Assembly (NCBI RefSeq): GCF_008271365.1
Contig: NZ_CP043430.1
Coordinates: 62,001-126,000, forward strand
Reading direction: 5' to 3'
Origin: Microbacterium sp. 1S1
GTDB lineage: Bacteria > Actinomycetota > Actinomycetes > Actinomycetales > Microbacteriaceae
Length of the DNA: 64,000 nt
Under the pieces are notes generated by a model. It ran no database searches. It saw only the letters and a program-made list of their open reading frames with translations, and was not told the DNA's origin. Position numbers and translations under genes: made by a program. Below, piece by piece: positions 24,810 through 34,135 of this stretch; positions within the stretch are counted from its first letter, which is position 1; every line of letters starts with the position of its first letter.

Positions 24810-26363
24810 TCACTCGCAGCGCAGGCCGTCTTCCGGCACCACGTCCTCGAGCAGGAACGCCTCCACCGCCTCGTCGACGCAGACGTTGCCCTTGTTGTAA
24901 CCGGTGTGTCCCTCGCCCACGCGGGTGATGAGGACCCCCTCGGCGAGCTGGTCGGCCAGCGACTCCGACCACTCGTACGGGGTCGCCGGGTCGTTGGTGG
25001 TGCCGACGACGACGATCGGGCCCGCACCCTCCGCCGTGATCTTCTCGCGGGTCCCGGTCGGCGGATACGGCCACACCTCGCACGGATCCGGTCCCGACCA
25101 GTACGGCGCGATGGTCGGAGCACCCTCCGCGATCTTCTTCTCGGTGGCGGCCTCGGCGGCGGGGTCGTCCTCGACCGGGTAGTCCATGCAGTTGTACGCA
25201 CGGAACGCCTCGGTCGAGTTGTCGATGTAGGTCCCGTTCTCACGGCCGTTGTAGTAATCCGCGAGCACGAACGCGGTCGTCGGATCACCCTGCAGCGCCT
25301 CGTCGAGCGCCTGGGTGAGGATCTCCCAGCTGTCCTGGGAGTACAGCGCCGCGATGATCGCGGTCATCATCGCATCGGCGCCCATGAGTCGCCCGTCGCC
25401 GTTCTCGAGGGGCGTGCGGTCGGCGCTCGCGAGCAGAGCGCCGAGGTCGGCCATCGCCTCGTCGACCGTGCCGTTGAAGGGGCACGAGCCGGAGTCGAGG
25501 CAGTCCTGCATGTAGGCCCGCAGCGCCGACTCGAAGCCGAGGGCCTGCGTGGCGCCGACCTCGAGTCCGGGCACGGAGGGGTCGATGGCCCCGTCGAGGA
25601 CGAGCCGGCCGGCCTTCTCCGGGTACAGCTTGGCGTAGGTCGCGCCGAGGAACGTGCCATACGAGTACCCGAGGTAGTTGAGCTCCTTGTCGCCCAAGAC
25701 GGCGCGGAGAAGGTCCATGTCCCTGGCCGCGTTCACCGTGGTGATGAAGGGCAGAATCCCCTCGCTGTTGACGTCGCACGCCTCGCCGAAGGCGCGTGCC
25801 GAGTCGAGCAGCTCGGATTCCCACTCCGGGGTTCCCCGGGGCGCGGCGGGGATGCCGTACAAGTACTCGTCCATCTCCTTCGCGTCGTAGCAGGTGACGG
25901 CAGTCGAGGAGCCGACGCCACGGGGATCGAAGCCGATGACGTCGTAGTTCTCGATGAGGGCCGGGCCGACGGCGTAGTCGAGGGACCCCTGGATGAGGTC
26001 GACGCCGCTGGCGCCCGGCCCGCCGGGATTGGTCAGCAGGGAGCCGACCGCCTCACCCTGGGCACGATGCCGCACGACAGAGAGTTCGATCTCGCCCGCG
26101 CCGGGGTCTTCCCAGTCGAGCGGCGCGGTGACGGTGGTGCAGTCGAAGCCCTGACCGCAGTCCGTCCACTCCAGCTCCTGGGAGTAATAGGGCAGCAGAT
26201 CTTCGGCGACGCCCTCGGTGTCCGGCGTCTTCTCCACGGCCGGGCGCGACGACTGCTCCGGGATCATGGCGTACAGGCACCCGGACAGCGCGACCGAGGC
26301 CGCCGCAAGGCCGGCGACGATCGCCGCAGTGCGGCGGAGGCGGGGCAGGGATCGAGTCTTCAC
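24810..26363 (-). CDS. Secreted alpha/beta hydrolase, tripeptidyl-aminopeptidase-like lipoprotein
   Basis: 517-residue exported serine hydrolase. A lipoprotein signal ends in ALSGC. The alpha/beta-hydrolase core begins with oxyanion segment LLTNPGGPGASGVD, then FDPRGVGSS, with nucleophile Ser in LGYSYGTFLG. The C-terminal TAP-like domain carries the acid in GTTNDPATP and the His in GEGHTGYNKG. This is the layout of Streptomyces tripeptidyl aminopeptidases and mycobacterial CaeA/Hip1-like proteases. ATG 26363 overlaps the holB stop by 4 bases. A role in trimming peptides at the cell surface is inferred. Confidence 0.9.
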   Translation of the reverse strand: MKTRSLPRLRRTAAIVAGLAAASVALSGCLYAMIPEQSSRPAVEKTPDTEGVAEDLLPYYSQELEWTDCGQGFDCTTVTAPLDWEDPGAGEIELSVVRHRAQGEAVGSLLTNPGGPGASGVDLIQGSLDYAVGPALIENYDVIGFDPRGVGSSTAVTCYDAKEMDEYLYGIPAAPRGTPEWESELLDSARAFGEACDVNSEGILPFITTVNAARDMDLLRAVLGDKELNYLGYSYGTFLGATYAKLYPEKAGRLVLDGAIDPSVPGLEVGATQALGFESALRAYMQDCLDSGSCPFNGTVDEAMADLGALLASADRTPLENGDGRLMGADAMMTAIIAALYSQDSWEILTQALDEALQGDPTTAFVLADYYNGRENGTYIDNSTEAFRAYNCMDYPVEDDPAAEAATEKKIAEGAPTIAPYWSGPDPCEVWPYPPTGTREKITAEGAGPIVVVGTTNDPATPYEWSESLADQLAEGVLITRVGEGHTGYNKGNVCVDEAVEAFLLEDVVPEDGLRCE

Positions 26364-27517
26364 GGTTTCCTCCCGCTCGTGACGGTCACGAGCAAACTCT
26401 CGAGCGCGAGAAGCGGGGCGACGTTGCGCTCCAACGCCTCACGGGTCTCGGCCAGATGATCGAGCACGATGAGCGTCCGCTCCACGCTCCAGGCGGCCGC
26501 GAGGTCGGTCAGCTCGGTCTGCAGCTCGCGGTTGATGAGATCGTCCCCTCGGCCGTACTGCAGCATCACCACGTCCCGGAAGAGCGACTGCAGATCGGTG
26601 AGGACGCGGTCGATGCCGTCGCGGAGACTCCGCGTCGCGCGCTTCTTCTGCTCGTCTTCGAGTGCCGACACCTGCGCCCGCAGAGCTGGGGGCACCGCCT
26701 GCCCCTCGGCGACGCCGACGGTGCGGAGGAGCGCGGCCCGTTCGCTCGCATCCCGCTCCGCCGTGAGCGCCTTGGCGTCTTCCGTCGCGGCCTGGATGAT
26801 GCGTCCGGCGACCTCGACGGCGTCGTTGACCCCGCGCACCCCCAGCACGGCCCGGAGCGTCTCGTCGCGGCGGCGCCGTGCGGCGTCGTCGGTGGCGAGG
26901 CGCTGCGCCATTCCGATATGGCGCTGCGCGTGGCGTGCGGCCTGCTCGGCGACGGCCTCGTCCACCCCCGTACGGAGGCTGATGAGGCGGGACACGTCCG
27001 CCACGTCGGGCTCGCGGAGCCGCAGCGACCGCACGCGGGAACGGATCGTGGGCAGGAGGTCGGCCTCGCTCGGAGCGCAGAGGATCCAGACCGTCTGCTC
27101 GGGCGGCTCCTCCAGCGCCTTGAGCAGCACGTTGGAGGTGCGCTCGACCATGCGGTCGGCGTCTTCGACGACGATGACCCGGTACCGACCGGCGGACGGG
27201 GCGAAGTACGACCGCTCCACGAGGGCCCGCGCCTCGGCGATGGTGATGATCACCTTGTCGGTGCGCAGCGCGGTGACGTCCGGGTGGGTCCCGGCGAGGA
27301 CCTGACGCATGGTGGCCTCGTCGTCCGGCCCCTCCGCGATGAGAGCGGCGGCGAACGCATAGGCGAGTGTCGAGCGACCGGACCCTGGCGGGCCGGTGAT
27401 GAGCCAGGCGTGCGAGAGCGCCGCCGGATCGGACGAGGCGGCGCGGAGCGTATCGATCGCGGCTTCCTGCCCCCAGACGTCGGCCCACGGAAACGGTGCG
27501 GCGAGGGTCGAGGGCAT
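26360..27517 (-). CDS. holB: DNA polymerase III subunit delta'
   Basis: Clamp-loader subunit, 385 residues. The AAA+ Walker A is GPPGSGRSTLAYAF, in which the usual Lys of the P-loop is Arg, consistent with delta' not hydrolysing ATP. A sensor-like segment (VIVVEDADRMVERTSNVLLKAL) and the PEQTVWILCAP stretch follow. Actinobacterial delta' has this length. The frame starts MPSTLAAPFPW. It is placed after tmk on the same strand, the usual tmk-holB pair, with an 86-base gap. Confidence 0.92.
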   Translation of the reverse strand: MPSTLAAPFPWADVWGQEAAIDTLRAASSDPAALSHAWLITGPPGSGRSTLAYAFAAALIAEGPDDEATMRQVLAGTHPDVTALRTDKVIITIAEARALVERSYFAPSAGRYRVIVVEDADRMVERTSNVLLKALEEPPEQTVWILCAPSEADLLPTIRSRVRSLRLREPDVADVSRLISLRTGVDEAVAEQAARHAQRHIGMAQRLATDDAARRRRDETLRAVLGVRGVNDAVEVAGRIIQAATEDAKALTAERDASERAALLRTVGVAEGQAVPPALRAQVSALEDEQKKRATRSLRDGIDRVLTDLQSLFRDVVMLQYGRGDDLINRELQTELTDLAAAWSVERTLIVLDHLAETREALERNVAPLLALESLLVTVTSGRKP

Positions 27518-27603
27518 GCACTCAGCCTAATCGGGACCGCCGACGCCCTCGCCACCGGCTCGGCCCCGTGCACCGACCGCGGGAACGCGATCGCCGGGGA
27601 GGA

Positions 27604-28233
27604 TCAGTCGAGGAGAGCGGAGACGCGGCCGCGGATGCGGTCGGCGATGCGCTCCGGCGCCTCAGCGGCGTCGAGCACCAGGAAACGCTCGGGCTCAGCC
27701 CGGGCGAGCTCGAGGTACGCCTCCCGCACGCGGGCGTGGAAGGACTCCTGCTCCGCCTCCAGCCGATCGAAGGGCTTGTCGGCGGAGTCGAGGCGGGTGC
27801 GCGCCGCGGCGGGATCGAGATCGAGGAGGACGGTCAGCGCCGGCAGAGCTCCTTCCGCCGCCCACAGGGACAGGTCCCGGATCTGCGCGGCGTCGAGCAC
27901 GCGCCCGGCCCCCTGGTACGCCACGGAGGAGTCGAGGTAGCGGTCCTGCAACACGATCTCTCCGCGCGCGAGGGCGGGGCGTACGACGGTCGCCACGTGA
28001 TGGGCGCGGTCGGCCGCGTAGAGCAGAGCCTCGGCGCGAGGGGCGATGTCGCCCCGATGGTGGAGCACGATGTCGCGGATGAGCTGACCGACCTCGGACC
28101 CTCCGGGCTCCCTGGTGCGCACGACCGTTCGACCGCTCTGCTCGAGCCAGGTGGCCAGGAGATCCGACTGGGTGGTCTTCCCGGAACCGTCCCCGCCTTC
28201 CAGCGTGATCCAGAGGCCGGGGCCTGCCGTCAC
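27604..28233 (-). CDS. tmk: Thymidylate kinase
   Basis: Phosphorylates dTMP to dTDP. 209 residues with P-loop TLEGGDGSGKTTQSDLLA, TREPGGS after it, and the DRYLDSSVAYQGAGR signature. GTG 28233 overlaps the topA stop (GTGA). It is followed by holB. The topA-tmk-holB run is conserved in actinobacteria, here continuing into the secreted hydrolase. Confidence 0.96.
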   Translation of the reverse strand: MTAGPGLWITLEGGDGSGKTTQSDLLATWLEQSGRTVVRTREPGGSEVGQLIRDIVLHHRGDIAPRAEALLYAADRAHHVATVVRPALARGEIVLQDRYLDSSVAYQGAGRVLDAAQIRDLSLWAAEGALPALTVLLDLDPAAARTRLDSADKPFDRLEAEQESFHARVREAYLELARAEPERFLVLDAAEAPERIADRIRGRVSALLD

Positions 28234-31091
28234 GAGTCCGCCTTCTCGGCTGCCTTCGCCGCCGCGTTCGCCGCCCTGGTCGCCGCCGCCTTCTTGGCCG
28301 CGGCCGAGCGTGCCGCCGATGTGGTCGAGGTCTTCGCCGCCGTGGACTTCTTGGCGGTGGAGGCCGTCTTCGTGGCCGGAGCCTTCTTCGCAGGCGCCTT
28401 CTTGGCCGGAGCCTTCTTCGCCGGAGCCTTCTTCGCCGCTCCCCGCTTGGGCGCCGGTCCCTTGGCGCGCTTGTCGGCGAGCATCTGCACGGCGATCTCG
28501 AACGTGATGTCGTCCGGGGTCTGCCCGCGCGGGATCGTGACGTTCGTCTCACCGTCGGTGACGTACGGGCCGAATCGGCCGTCACGCACGCGGATGGGCT
28601 TGCCGCTCACCGGGTCGGCGTCGAACTCCGCGAGCGCGCTCGACGCCCGGCGAGCGCCGTACTTGGGCTGCTGGTAGATCTCCAGCGCCTGTTCCAGCGT
28701 GACGTCGAAGATCTGCGACTCGCTCTCCAGTGACCGCGAGTCGGTCCCCTTCTTCAGATACGGACCGAAGCGGCCGTTCTGCGCGGTGATCTCGTCACCC
28801 GTCTCCGGGTCGACTCCGACCACGCGCGGCAGGCTCAGCAGCTGCAGCGCGGTGTCCAGGTCGATCGTGTCGACGGACATGGAGCGGAACAGCGATGCGG
28901 TGCGGGGCTTGGGCGCCGCTTCCTTCTTCGAGCCGCGCTTCGGCTTGGGCGCCTCGACGACCTCGCCGGTGGCCTCGTCCACCGCGGCGTCGTCGGACAC
29001 CGGGTCGTTCTCCTGCACGTAGGGACCGAACCGTCCGTCCTTGACGACGACGACCTTGCCGTTCTCCGGGTTCACGCCCAGGACCCGATCGCCGGCAACA
29101 GGCGCGTCGATGAGTTCCTGCGCCTTCTCCGGCGTGAGCTCGTCGGGGGCGAGGTCTTCTGGGACGTTGACGATCCGGGGCTTGGCCTCCGGGTCCGCCG
29201 GGTCGGCGACTTCGAGGTAGGGACCGTACTTGCCGAAGCGGAGGGTCGCGGTGTCGGTGATCCGCGTCGAATTGAGTGCGCGGGCGTCGATCTCGCCGAG
29301 GTTGTCCACGACCTGCCGGAGTCCCACGTGCGAGTCGGAGCCGAAGTAGAACGACTTCAGCCACTCGACGCGGTTCTGCTCGCCGCGCGCGATGGTGTCG
29401 AGGTCGTCCTCCAGCGCCGCTGTGAAGTCGTAGTCGACGAGGTCGGCGAAGTGCTCCTCGAGCAGCCGGACCACGCTGAACGCGAGCCACGTCGGCACGA
29501 GGGCCTGGCCGCGCTTGACCGCATACCCGCGGTCGAGGATGGTCTCCGGGATCGTGGCGAACGTCGAGGGGCGTCCGATGCCCTTCTCCTCGAGCACCTT
29601 CACCAGGGAGGCCTCGGTGTAGCGCGGCTTGGGCGTCGTGCGGTGACCCTTCGCCTCCGCGGCGGACACGGCCAGCTCGTCGCCGACGGCGACAGCGGGA
29701 AGGGACTGGTTCTCGGCGGCGTCGGCGTCGCTGCGCTTCTCGTCACGGCCCTCTTCGTACGCCTCGAGGAAGCCCTTGAACGTGTAGACCGTGCCGGAGG
29801 CGGTGAACTCGGCCGTCTGGCCGTCCGCCTCGACCGCGATGGTGACGGTCGTCGTCTCGTACTTGGCATCCGACATCTGGCTCGCGACCGTGCGCTTCCA
29901 GATGAGGTCGTACAGCCGCTGCTCCTCGCGGTCGAGCTCGCCGGACAGCGAGGACGGGGTGCGGAAGTTCTCGCCGGAGGGACGGATCGCCTCGTGCGCC
30001 TCCTGGGCGTTCTTGCTCTTCGACTTGTAGACCCGCGGCTTGAGCGGCACCGCGTTGTCGCCGTAGAGAGCGACGGCTTGGCTCCGCGCCGCCTGCACCG
30101 CCTGGGTGCTCAGCGCCGTGGAGTCGGTACGCATGTAGGTGATGTACCCCTTCTCGTAGAGGCGCTGGGCGACGCTCATCGCCTGCTTCGCGCTCATCGA
30201 GAGCTTGCGTCCGGCCTCCTGCTGCATGGTGGAGGTGGTGAACGGGGCGTAGGGGCTGCGGGTGCCCGGCTTGGCCTCGACCTTGGTGACGGTTCCCGCA
30301 CCCGCGGCATCCACGGCGCGGGCCAGGGCCGACGCCTTGGCCTCGTCGAGAACGACGACCGCCTTCTTGAGCTTCCCGGTGTCGTCGAAGTCGGACCCGC
30401 GGGCGAGCTGCCCCCCGTCCACGCGCACCAGGCGGATGCGGAAGGACGTACCGGTCGCAGCGGCATCGGCGTCGACGTCCCAGTACTCCGCGGAGACGAA
30501 GGCCATCCGCTCGCGCTCGCGGTCGACGATCAGGCGGGTCGCGGCGGACTGCACCCGGCCGGCCGAAATCCCCGTCTTGACCTTGTACCAGAGCACGGGC
30601 GAGACGTCCCAGCCGTAGAGGCGGTCGAGGATGCGCCGGGTCTCCTGCGCGTCGACGAGGGCGTGGTCGAGTTCACGGGTGTTGCCGACCGCGGCCTGGA
30701 TCGCGTCCTTGGTGATCTCGTGGAACACCATGCGCTTGACGGGGACCTTGGGCTTCAACGTCTCCAGCAGATGCCAGGCGATGGCCTCCCCTTCGCGGTC
30801 CTCATCAGTGGCGAGCAGGACCTCGTCGGCGTGCTTCAGGGCGCGCTTGAGTTCGGCGACCGTCTTGGTCTTGCGGTCCGAGACGACGTAGTAAGGGTCG
30901 AAGCCGTTGTCGATGTCGATGGAGTACTTGCCGTAGGCCTTCTTCGCCTCGGCCGGGATGTCCTTCTTGTCGGCGAGGTCGCGGATGTGGCCGACGGAGC
31001 TGAGCACCTCGTAGCCGTCGCCGAGGTATCCCTGAATAGACCGCATCTTCGTCGGGGACTCGACGATGACGAGCTTCTTGCCTTCAGCCAA
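28230..31091 (-). CDS. topA: DNA topoisomerase I
   Basis: Type IA topoisomerase that relaxes negative supercoils. 953 residues: TOPRIM domain (KLVIVESPTKMRSIQGYLG with catalytic Glu, DEDREGEAIAWH acidic triad) and active-site Tyr in GYITYMRTDST. The usual actinobacterial C-terminal repeats (several FGKYGPYLEV-, DGRFGPYVQE-type blocks) follow, instead of zinc fingers. A Lys/Ala-rich tail of KKAPA repeats ends the protein; basic tails help processive DNA binding in mycobacterial and Streptomyces TopA. The start is TTG 31091, 6 bases after AAAGGA. Confidence 0.97.
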   Translation of the reverse strand: MAEGKKLVIVESPTKMRSIQGYLGDGYEVLSSVGHIRDLADKKDIPAEAKKAYGKYSIDIDNGFDPYYVVSDRKTKTVAELKRALKHADEVLLATDEDREGEAIAWHLLETLKPKVPVKRMVFHEITKDAIQAAVGNTRELDHALVDAQETRRILDRLYGWDVSPVLWYKVKTGISAGRVQSAATRLIVDRERERMAFVSAEYWDVDADAAATGTSFRIRLVRVDGGQLARGSDFDDTGKLKKAVVVLDEAKASALARAVDAAGAGTVTKVEAKPGTRSPYAPFTTSTMQQEAGRKLSMSAKQAMSVAQRLYEKGYITYMRTDSTALSTQAVQAARSQAVALYGDNAVPLKPRVYKSKSKNAQEAHEAIRPSGENFRTPSSLSGELDREEQRLYDLIWKRTVASQMSDAKYETTTVTIAVEADGQTAEFTASGTVYTFKGFLEAYEEGRDEKRSDADAAENQSLPAVAVGDELAVSAAEAKGHRTTPKPRYTEASLVKVLEEKGIGRPSTFATIPETILDRGYAVKRGQALVPTWLAFSVVRLLEEHFADLVDYDFTAALEDDLDTIARGEQNRVEWLKSFYFGSDSHVGLRQVVDNLGEIDARALNSTRITDTATLRFGKYGPYLEVADPADPEAKPRIVNVPEDLAPDELTPEKAQELIDAPVAGDRVLGVNPENGKVVVVKDGRFGPYVQENDPVSDDAAVDEATGEVVEAPKPKRGSKKEAAPKPRTASLFRSMSVDTIDLDTALQLLSLPRVVGVDPETGDEITAQNGRFGPYLKKGTDSRSLESESQIFDVTLEQALEIYQQPKYGARRASSALAEFDADPVSGKPIRVRDGRFGPYVTDGETNVTIPRGQTPDDITFEIAVQMLADKRAKGPAPKRGAAKKAPAKKAPAKKAPAKKAPATKTASTAKKSTAAKTSTTSAARSAAAKKAAATRAANAAAKAAEKADS
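28366..28440 (-). repeat. 15-bp tandem repeats in the topA tail
   Basis: Four to five near-identical 15-bp units (GCCTTCTTCGCCGGA on the plus strand) encode the KKAPA repeats of the topoisomerase I tail. Copy number could vary by slippage. Confidence 0.8.
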
Positions 31092-31170
31092 GGGGCGTCC
31101 TTTCTTCGAAGCACACCATACACACCGCTGTTCTGGGGTCGTTCACAGCGGGCGAGGGGTAGAGCCGCCG

Positions 31171-31500
31171 TCATGGTTCCTCGGGTGGCCCAGCGCGGGC
31201 TCGGGAGACAGCAGCGAGTCCAGCGTACGCCGCCTCCACCGACACGGTCGCCACATCCCCTTCCAGCGAACAGCGCGTCAGCGCTGCACCGTTGGCCGCG
31301 GCGACCGTCGCGGCCAACGCGCACGGCTCCTCAGCCGTCGGCACGGCTCCGCTGGCGGCGTCGGCCGCGGCCAGCGCGGCGGCGTCCGACGCTCCGGCCG
31401 TGCGCTGAGCGGTGACCGCTGCCCCGCCGACAGCCGCGAGCCCGAGGGACAGGGTGCCGCTCACGACGAGGAGGGCGGCTGCGAGCGCCGACCCGGCCAT
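31171..31500 (-). CDS. TadE-like pseudopilin-type protein (Rv3654c-like)
   Basis: 109 residues: N-terminal hydrophobic span (MAGSALAAALLVVSGTLSLG), then an Ala-rich soluble part with two Cys (EEPCALAA, LTRCSLEG). It fits the helicase/secretion-neighbourhood TadE-like family found last in actinobacterial tad loci. ATG 31500 overlaps the preceding stop (TGATG) and follows GGAGG. It lacks the classic TadE N-terminal Glu after the cleavage Gly. Confidence 0.8.
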   Translation of the reverse strand: MAGSALAAALLVVSGTLSLGLAAVGGAAVTAQRTAGASDAAALAAADAASGAVPTAEEPCALAATVAAANGAALTRCSLEGDVATVSVEAAYAGLAAVSRARAGPPEEP

Positions 31501-31883
31501 CAGCGTCCTCCGTCGAGGGCGCAGCTCGATGCCCGCAGGGGGAACCCGATGACGGCGCCGACCGAGACCCGAACGGTCGCCGTCGTGCACACGAGGCCGT
31601 CGGACTCCGTGAACGACGCTCTGGCGCCGGGGACGGCTCGGTCCACGACGCGCACCGCCGCGGCCGTGTCCTCACCACGACCCAGGAGACGAGCCGCGTC
31701 GGCAACGGCGTCCTGGAGCGCCACCTGTCGGGATGCCGCCCCAAGAGCGCCGACGCCGAGCAGCAGAACGAGCAGCACGGCGGGCAGTGCCACGGCGAGC
31801 TCCGCGGCGACGCCCCCGCGATCGTCGCACCCTGCTCGGCGCACCGATGCCACCGGGAGACGGGGAACGCCCTGCGCGCTCAT
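31500..31883 (-). CDS. TadE family minor pilin
   Basis: 127 residues. A positively charged leader (with DDRGGVAAELAVALPAVLL) shows the TadE pattern: Gly, then a Glu five residues on (GVAAE), then a long hydrophobic helix to LGVGALGAAS. The rest is a small extracytoplasmic domain with two Cys (LVCTTATVR and SSCALDG). It overlaps the DUF4244 pilin gene by 4 bases and the following gene by 1. Likely a minor pilin of the tad system. Confidence 0.85.
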   Translation of the reverse strand: MSAQGVPRLPVASVRRAGCDDRGGVAAELAVALPAVLLVLLLGVGALGAASRQVALQDAVADAARLLGRGEDTAAAVRVVDRAVPGARASFTESDGLVCTTATVRVSVGAVIGFPLRASSCALDGGR

Positions 31884-32080
31884 GAGACCGTCAGGGCTCG
31901 ACGGACGAGGCCCGTGAGGATCCCGCGCACCTCGTCCGAGCGCATGATCGCCACCAGCAGACCCGCGAACGCGACGGCCGCCATCGTGGTGATGGCGTAT
32001 TCCGCTGTCGCAGCTCCGGTGTCATCGCCGAAGAGGGCGCGGGCACGGCGGCGGTCCAGGGTGGGCAGGGTCTCGGTCAT
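31880..32080 (-). CDS. Flp-type major pilin candidate (DUF4244)
   Basis: 66-residue protein: hydrophilic leader MTETLPTLDRRRARALFGDD, then TGAATAEYAITTMAAVAFAG with the Flp-like Glu-Tyr pair, and a hydrophobic helix. It matches the DUF4244 small pilins of actinobacterial tad loci (Rv3656c in M. tuberculosis). ATG 32080 follows AAAGAGG. A prepilin peptidase would be needed for processing and is not in this window. Confidence 0.88.
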   Translation of the reverse strand: MTETLPTLDRRRARALFGDDTGAATAEYAITTMAAVAFAGLLVAIMRSDEVRGILTGLVRRALTVS

Positions 32081-32115
32081 GTTCGTACCTCTTTCTTCTC
32101 GGGGATCTCGGTCGG

Positions 32116-33006
32116 TCAGGTCGGCAAGGGCGTCGCAGCGAGCACGCTGAGCAGGAGGGGCGCGACGCCGAGCAGGAGGAACGCCGGCAGCGTGCAGACG
32201 CCCAGCGGGAGCAGCAGTCGAGTGGAGAGCCGAGCGGCACGGAGGCGTCCGCCGACCCTCGCTCGGTGACGGTCCTGCGCCGCGGCGGCGCGCAGCAGCT
32301 CCACGGCGGGAACACCGGCGGCGCGGGACAGGTCGAGCACCTGACGCACCCGCTCCTCGCCCAGGGGATCGACCACGCGCGTCTCGGCCACGAGCCGGCG
32401 GGCGCGGTCGATCGGGACACCACCCGAGAGCGCCACGGCCATGAGCTCTGCCGCCATCCCCGGGGTGCGCGGATCGGCAACCGCCCGACGCAGCAGTCGC
32501 CGTGTCCAGAGCCGGGCGGCGAGGACGAGCAGCAGACCTGCGACCGCGCACGCGGTCCCCAGCGGGTTCTGCACCACCACGCCGAACGTGTCGAATCCGA
32601 GCGCGACTCCGAGCAGCAGACCGGAGAGCGGCATCCAGAGCAGCAGCCGCGCCGTGCCCGCCGGCTCGGCGAGGGCCACCCGCACGTCGTCCGCCGCCGA
32701 CGCCGCGTCACGGAGCGCCTCGGCGACACTGCGGAGCACGTCCGCGAGGGGGGCGCCCACCGTCGTGGCGATCTCCCATGCGGCCGCGAGCTCGACCCAC
32801 ATCCCTCCCTGCGCCTCGAGCGCGGAGACCAGCGGCATGCCGTCGTCCGTGCGCGCGAGAACCGCCGCTGCGACGTCGTCCCCGGTACTCGCCAAGTGGC
32901 GCCAGGCGACGAGAGGGGTGGCCCCCGCCTGGAGCAGCACGGCGAGCGTCTGTACGGAGTCGGCCGCCTCCGGCGCCGTCGCCTGACGGCCGAAGCGCCT
33001 CACCAC
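32116..33006 (-). CDS. Type II secretion F-domain membrane protein (TadB/TadC)
   Basis: Inner-membrane platform protein, 296 residues. It starts with a soluble helical domain (SVQTLAVLLQAGATPLVAW, then GAPLADVLRSVAEAL). Membrane spans follow at about 120-165 (LLLWMPLSGLLLGVALGF and ACAVAGLLLVLAARLW). A second F-type repeat (GMAAELMAVALSGGVPIDRA) leads to a last pair of spans at the C-terminus. M. tuberculosis has two F-domain genes here (Rv3658c, Rv3657c); only one longer gene is present. GTG 33006 overlaps the TadA stop. Confidence 0.85.
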   Translation of the reverse strand: MVRRFGRQATAPEAADSVQTLAVLLQAGATPLVAWRHLASTGDDVAAAVLARTDDGMPLVSALEAQGGMWVELAAAWEIATTVGAPLADVLRSVAEALRDAASAADDVRVALAEPAGTARLLLWMPLSGLLLGVALGFDTFGVVVQNPLGTACAVAGLLLVLAARLWTRRLLRRAVADPRTPGMAAELMAVALSGGVPIDRARRLVAETRVVDPLGEERVRQVLDLSRAAGVPAVELLRAAAAQDRHRARVGGRLRAARLSTRLLLPLGVCTLPAFLLLGVAPLLLSVLAATPLPT

Positions 33007-34007
33007 GGGCGCACCTCCTCGAGCGCCAGGCGGTCCCGCGCGATGAGGAAGCGTCCCGCGCTGCGGATACGGCGTATGCCGTCCGTGGTCCTCTCGAGAT
33101 GCAGCACGACGGTGAACGCGCTCACGGCCTGGCGCGCGAGGGCGACAGCGTCCATGCCTGCCAGGGCGCCCAGCGCCTCCAACCGCGCCGGAACGTCCGA
33201 CAGGCCGCTGGCGTGCAGGGTGCCGGCCCCTCCGTCGTGCCCGGTGTTGAGGGCGGCGAGCAGTTCGCGGACCTCTTCACCGCGGCACTCGCCGACCACG
33301 AGGCGGTCCGGTCTCATCCGTAGCGACTCCCGGACCAACCGGGCGAGATCGATTCCGCCTGCCCCTTCGAGGTTCGGCTGACGCGCCTCCAACGCCACGT
33401 GGTGCGGATGGCGGGGCCGCAGCTCGGCGACGTCCTCGATCGTGACGATGCGCTCGTCGTGCGGAACGGCGGACAGTAGAGCCGACAGCATCGTCGTCTT
33501 GCCGCTGCCCGTGCCTCCCGTGAGGAGGACGTTGGCGCGGGAGTGCACCAGCCCCCTGAGCCACCGTTGCTGGCGAGCGTCGAACGCACCGCGCGCGGCG
33601 AGCCCGTCGAGATCGGCCGCGTGCACACGGGGGATCCTGATCGAGAGAGCCGTCCCCTGCGCAGCCACGGGGCCGAGCACCGCATGCACGCGCACGCCAG
33701 AGCCGAGCCGCACGTCGACGCAGGGCGTCTGGTCGTCGAGGTGACGACCACCGAGCGCCACGAGAGCGACCGCGAGGTCGCGGACCTCGCGCTCCGTGCC
33801 CCGCCACGCCGCGATGTGCTCCGCGCCGTTCCCCCGGTCGACGAACAGGGCGTCCGCACCGTTCAGGAACACATCGGTGACCGCCTCGTCGACGAAGGCT
33901 GCGAGGGGCGCGAACGCCGGTTCCGCTCTGAGCGCCGCCTGCGGGGAGGCAGGCGCCTCGCCGGAGGGCCCGGACAGGCGGGGCTGGATGACGAATCGAT
34001 CGGTCAT
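33000..34007 (-). CDS. tadA: TadA/CpaF-family secretion ATPase
   Basis: 335-residue ATPase that powers Flp/tad pilus assembly. Walker A is LLTGGTGSGKTTMLSALL; the Asp box reads RIVTIEDVAELRPRHPHHV; Walker B and His box are in PDRLVVGECRGEEVRELLAALNTGHDG and GTLHASG. The N-terminal domain (FVDEAVTDVFLNGADALFVDRG) is typical. ATG 34007 opens the five-gene tad run. The Ssd/TadZ-like gene that precedes it in mycobacteria is absent here. Confidence 0.93.
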   Translation of the reverse strand: MTDRFVIQPRLSGPSGEAPASPQAALRAEPAFAPLAAFVDEAVTDVFLNGADALFVDRGNGAEHIAAWRGTEREVRDLAVALVALGGRHLDDQTPCVDVRLGSGVRVHAVLGPVAAQGTALSIRIPRVHAADLDGLAARGAFDARQQRWLRGLVHSRANVLLTGGTGSGKTTMLSALLSAVPHDERIVTIEDVAELRPRHPHHVALEARQPNLEGAGGIDLARLVRESLRMRPDRLVVGECRGEEVRELLAALNTGHDGGAGTLHASGLSDVPARLEALGALAGMDAVALARQAVSAFTVVLHLERTTDGIRRIRSAGRFLIARDRLALEEVRPW

Positions 34008-34135
34008 ACCGGGACAGTAGGGACGTCTCGATGCTCAGCGGCCGGGGGTCCCGGCGTCCTGCCGGCGGCTGTGCACAACACCGACCCCCTGAGACCGGTG
34101 CAGGACGAGGCTGGCGCGAAGGCGAAGGGAGCGCT

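Noticed and set aside
28366..28440. Tandem repeats as a mobile or regulatory element
   Set aside because: They are in frame inside topA and encode its KKAPA tail.
29328..31415. 695-codon open frame on the plus strand
   Set aside because: Antisense to topA, which has all catalytic motifs on the minus strand.
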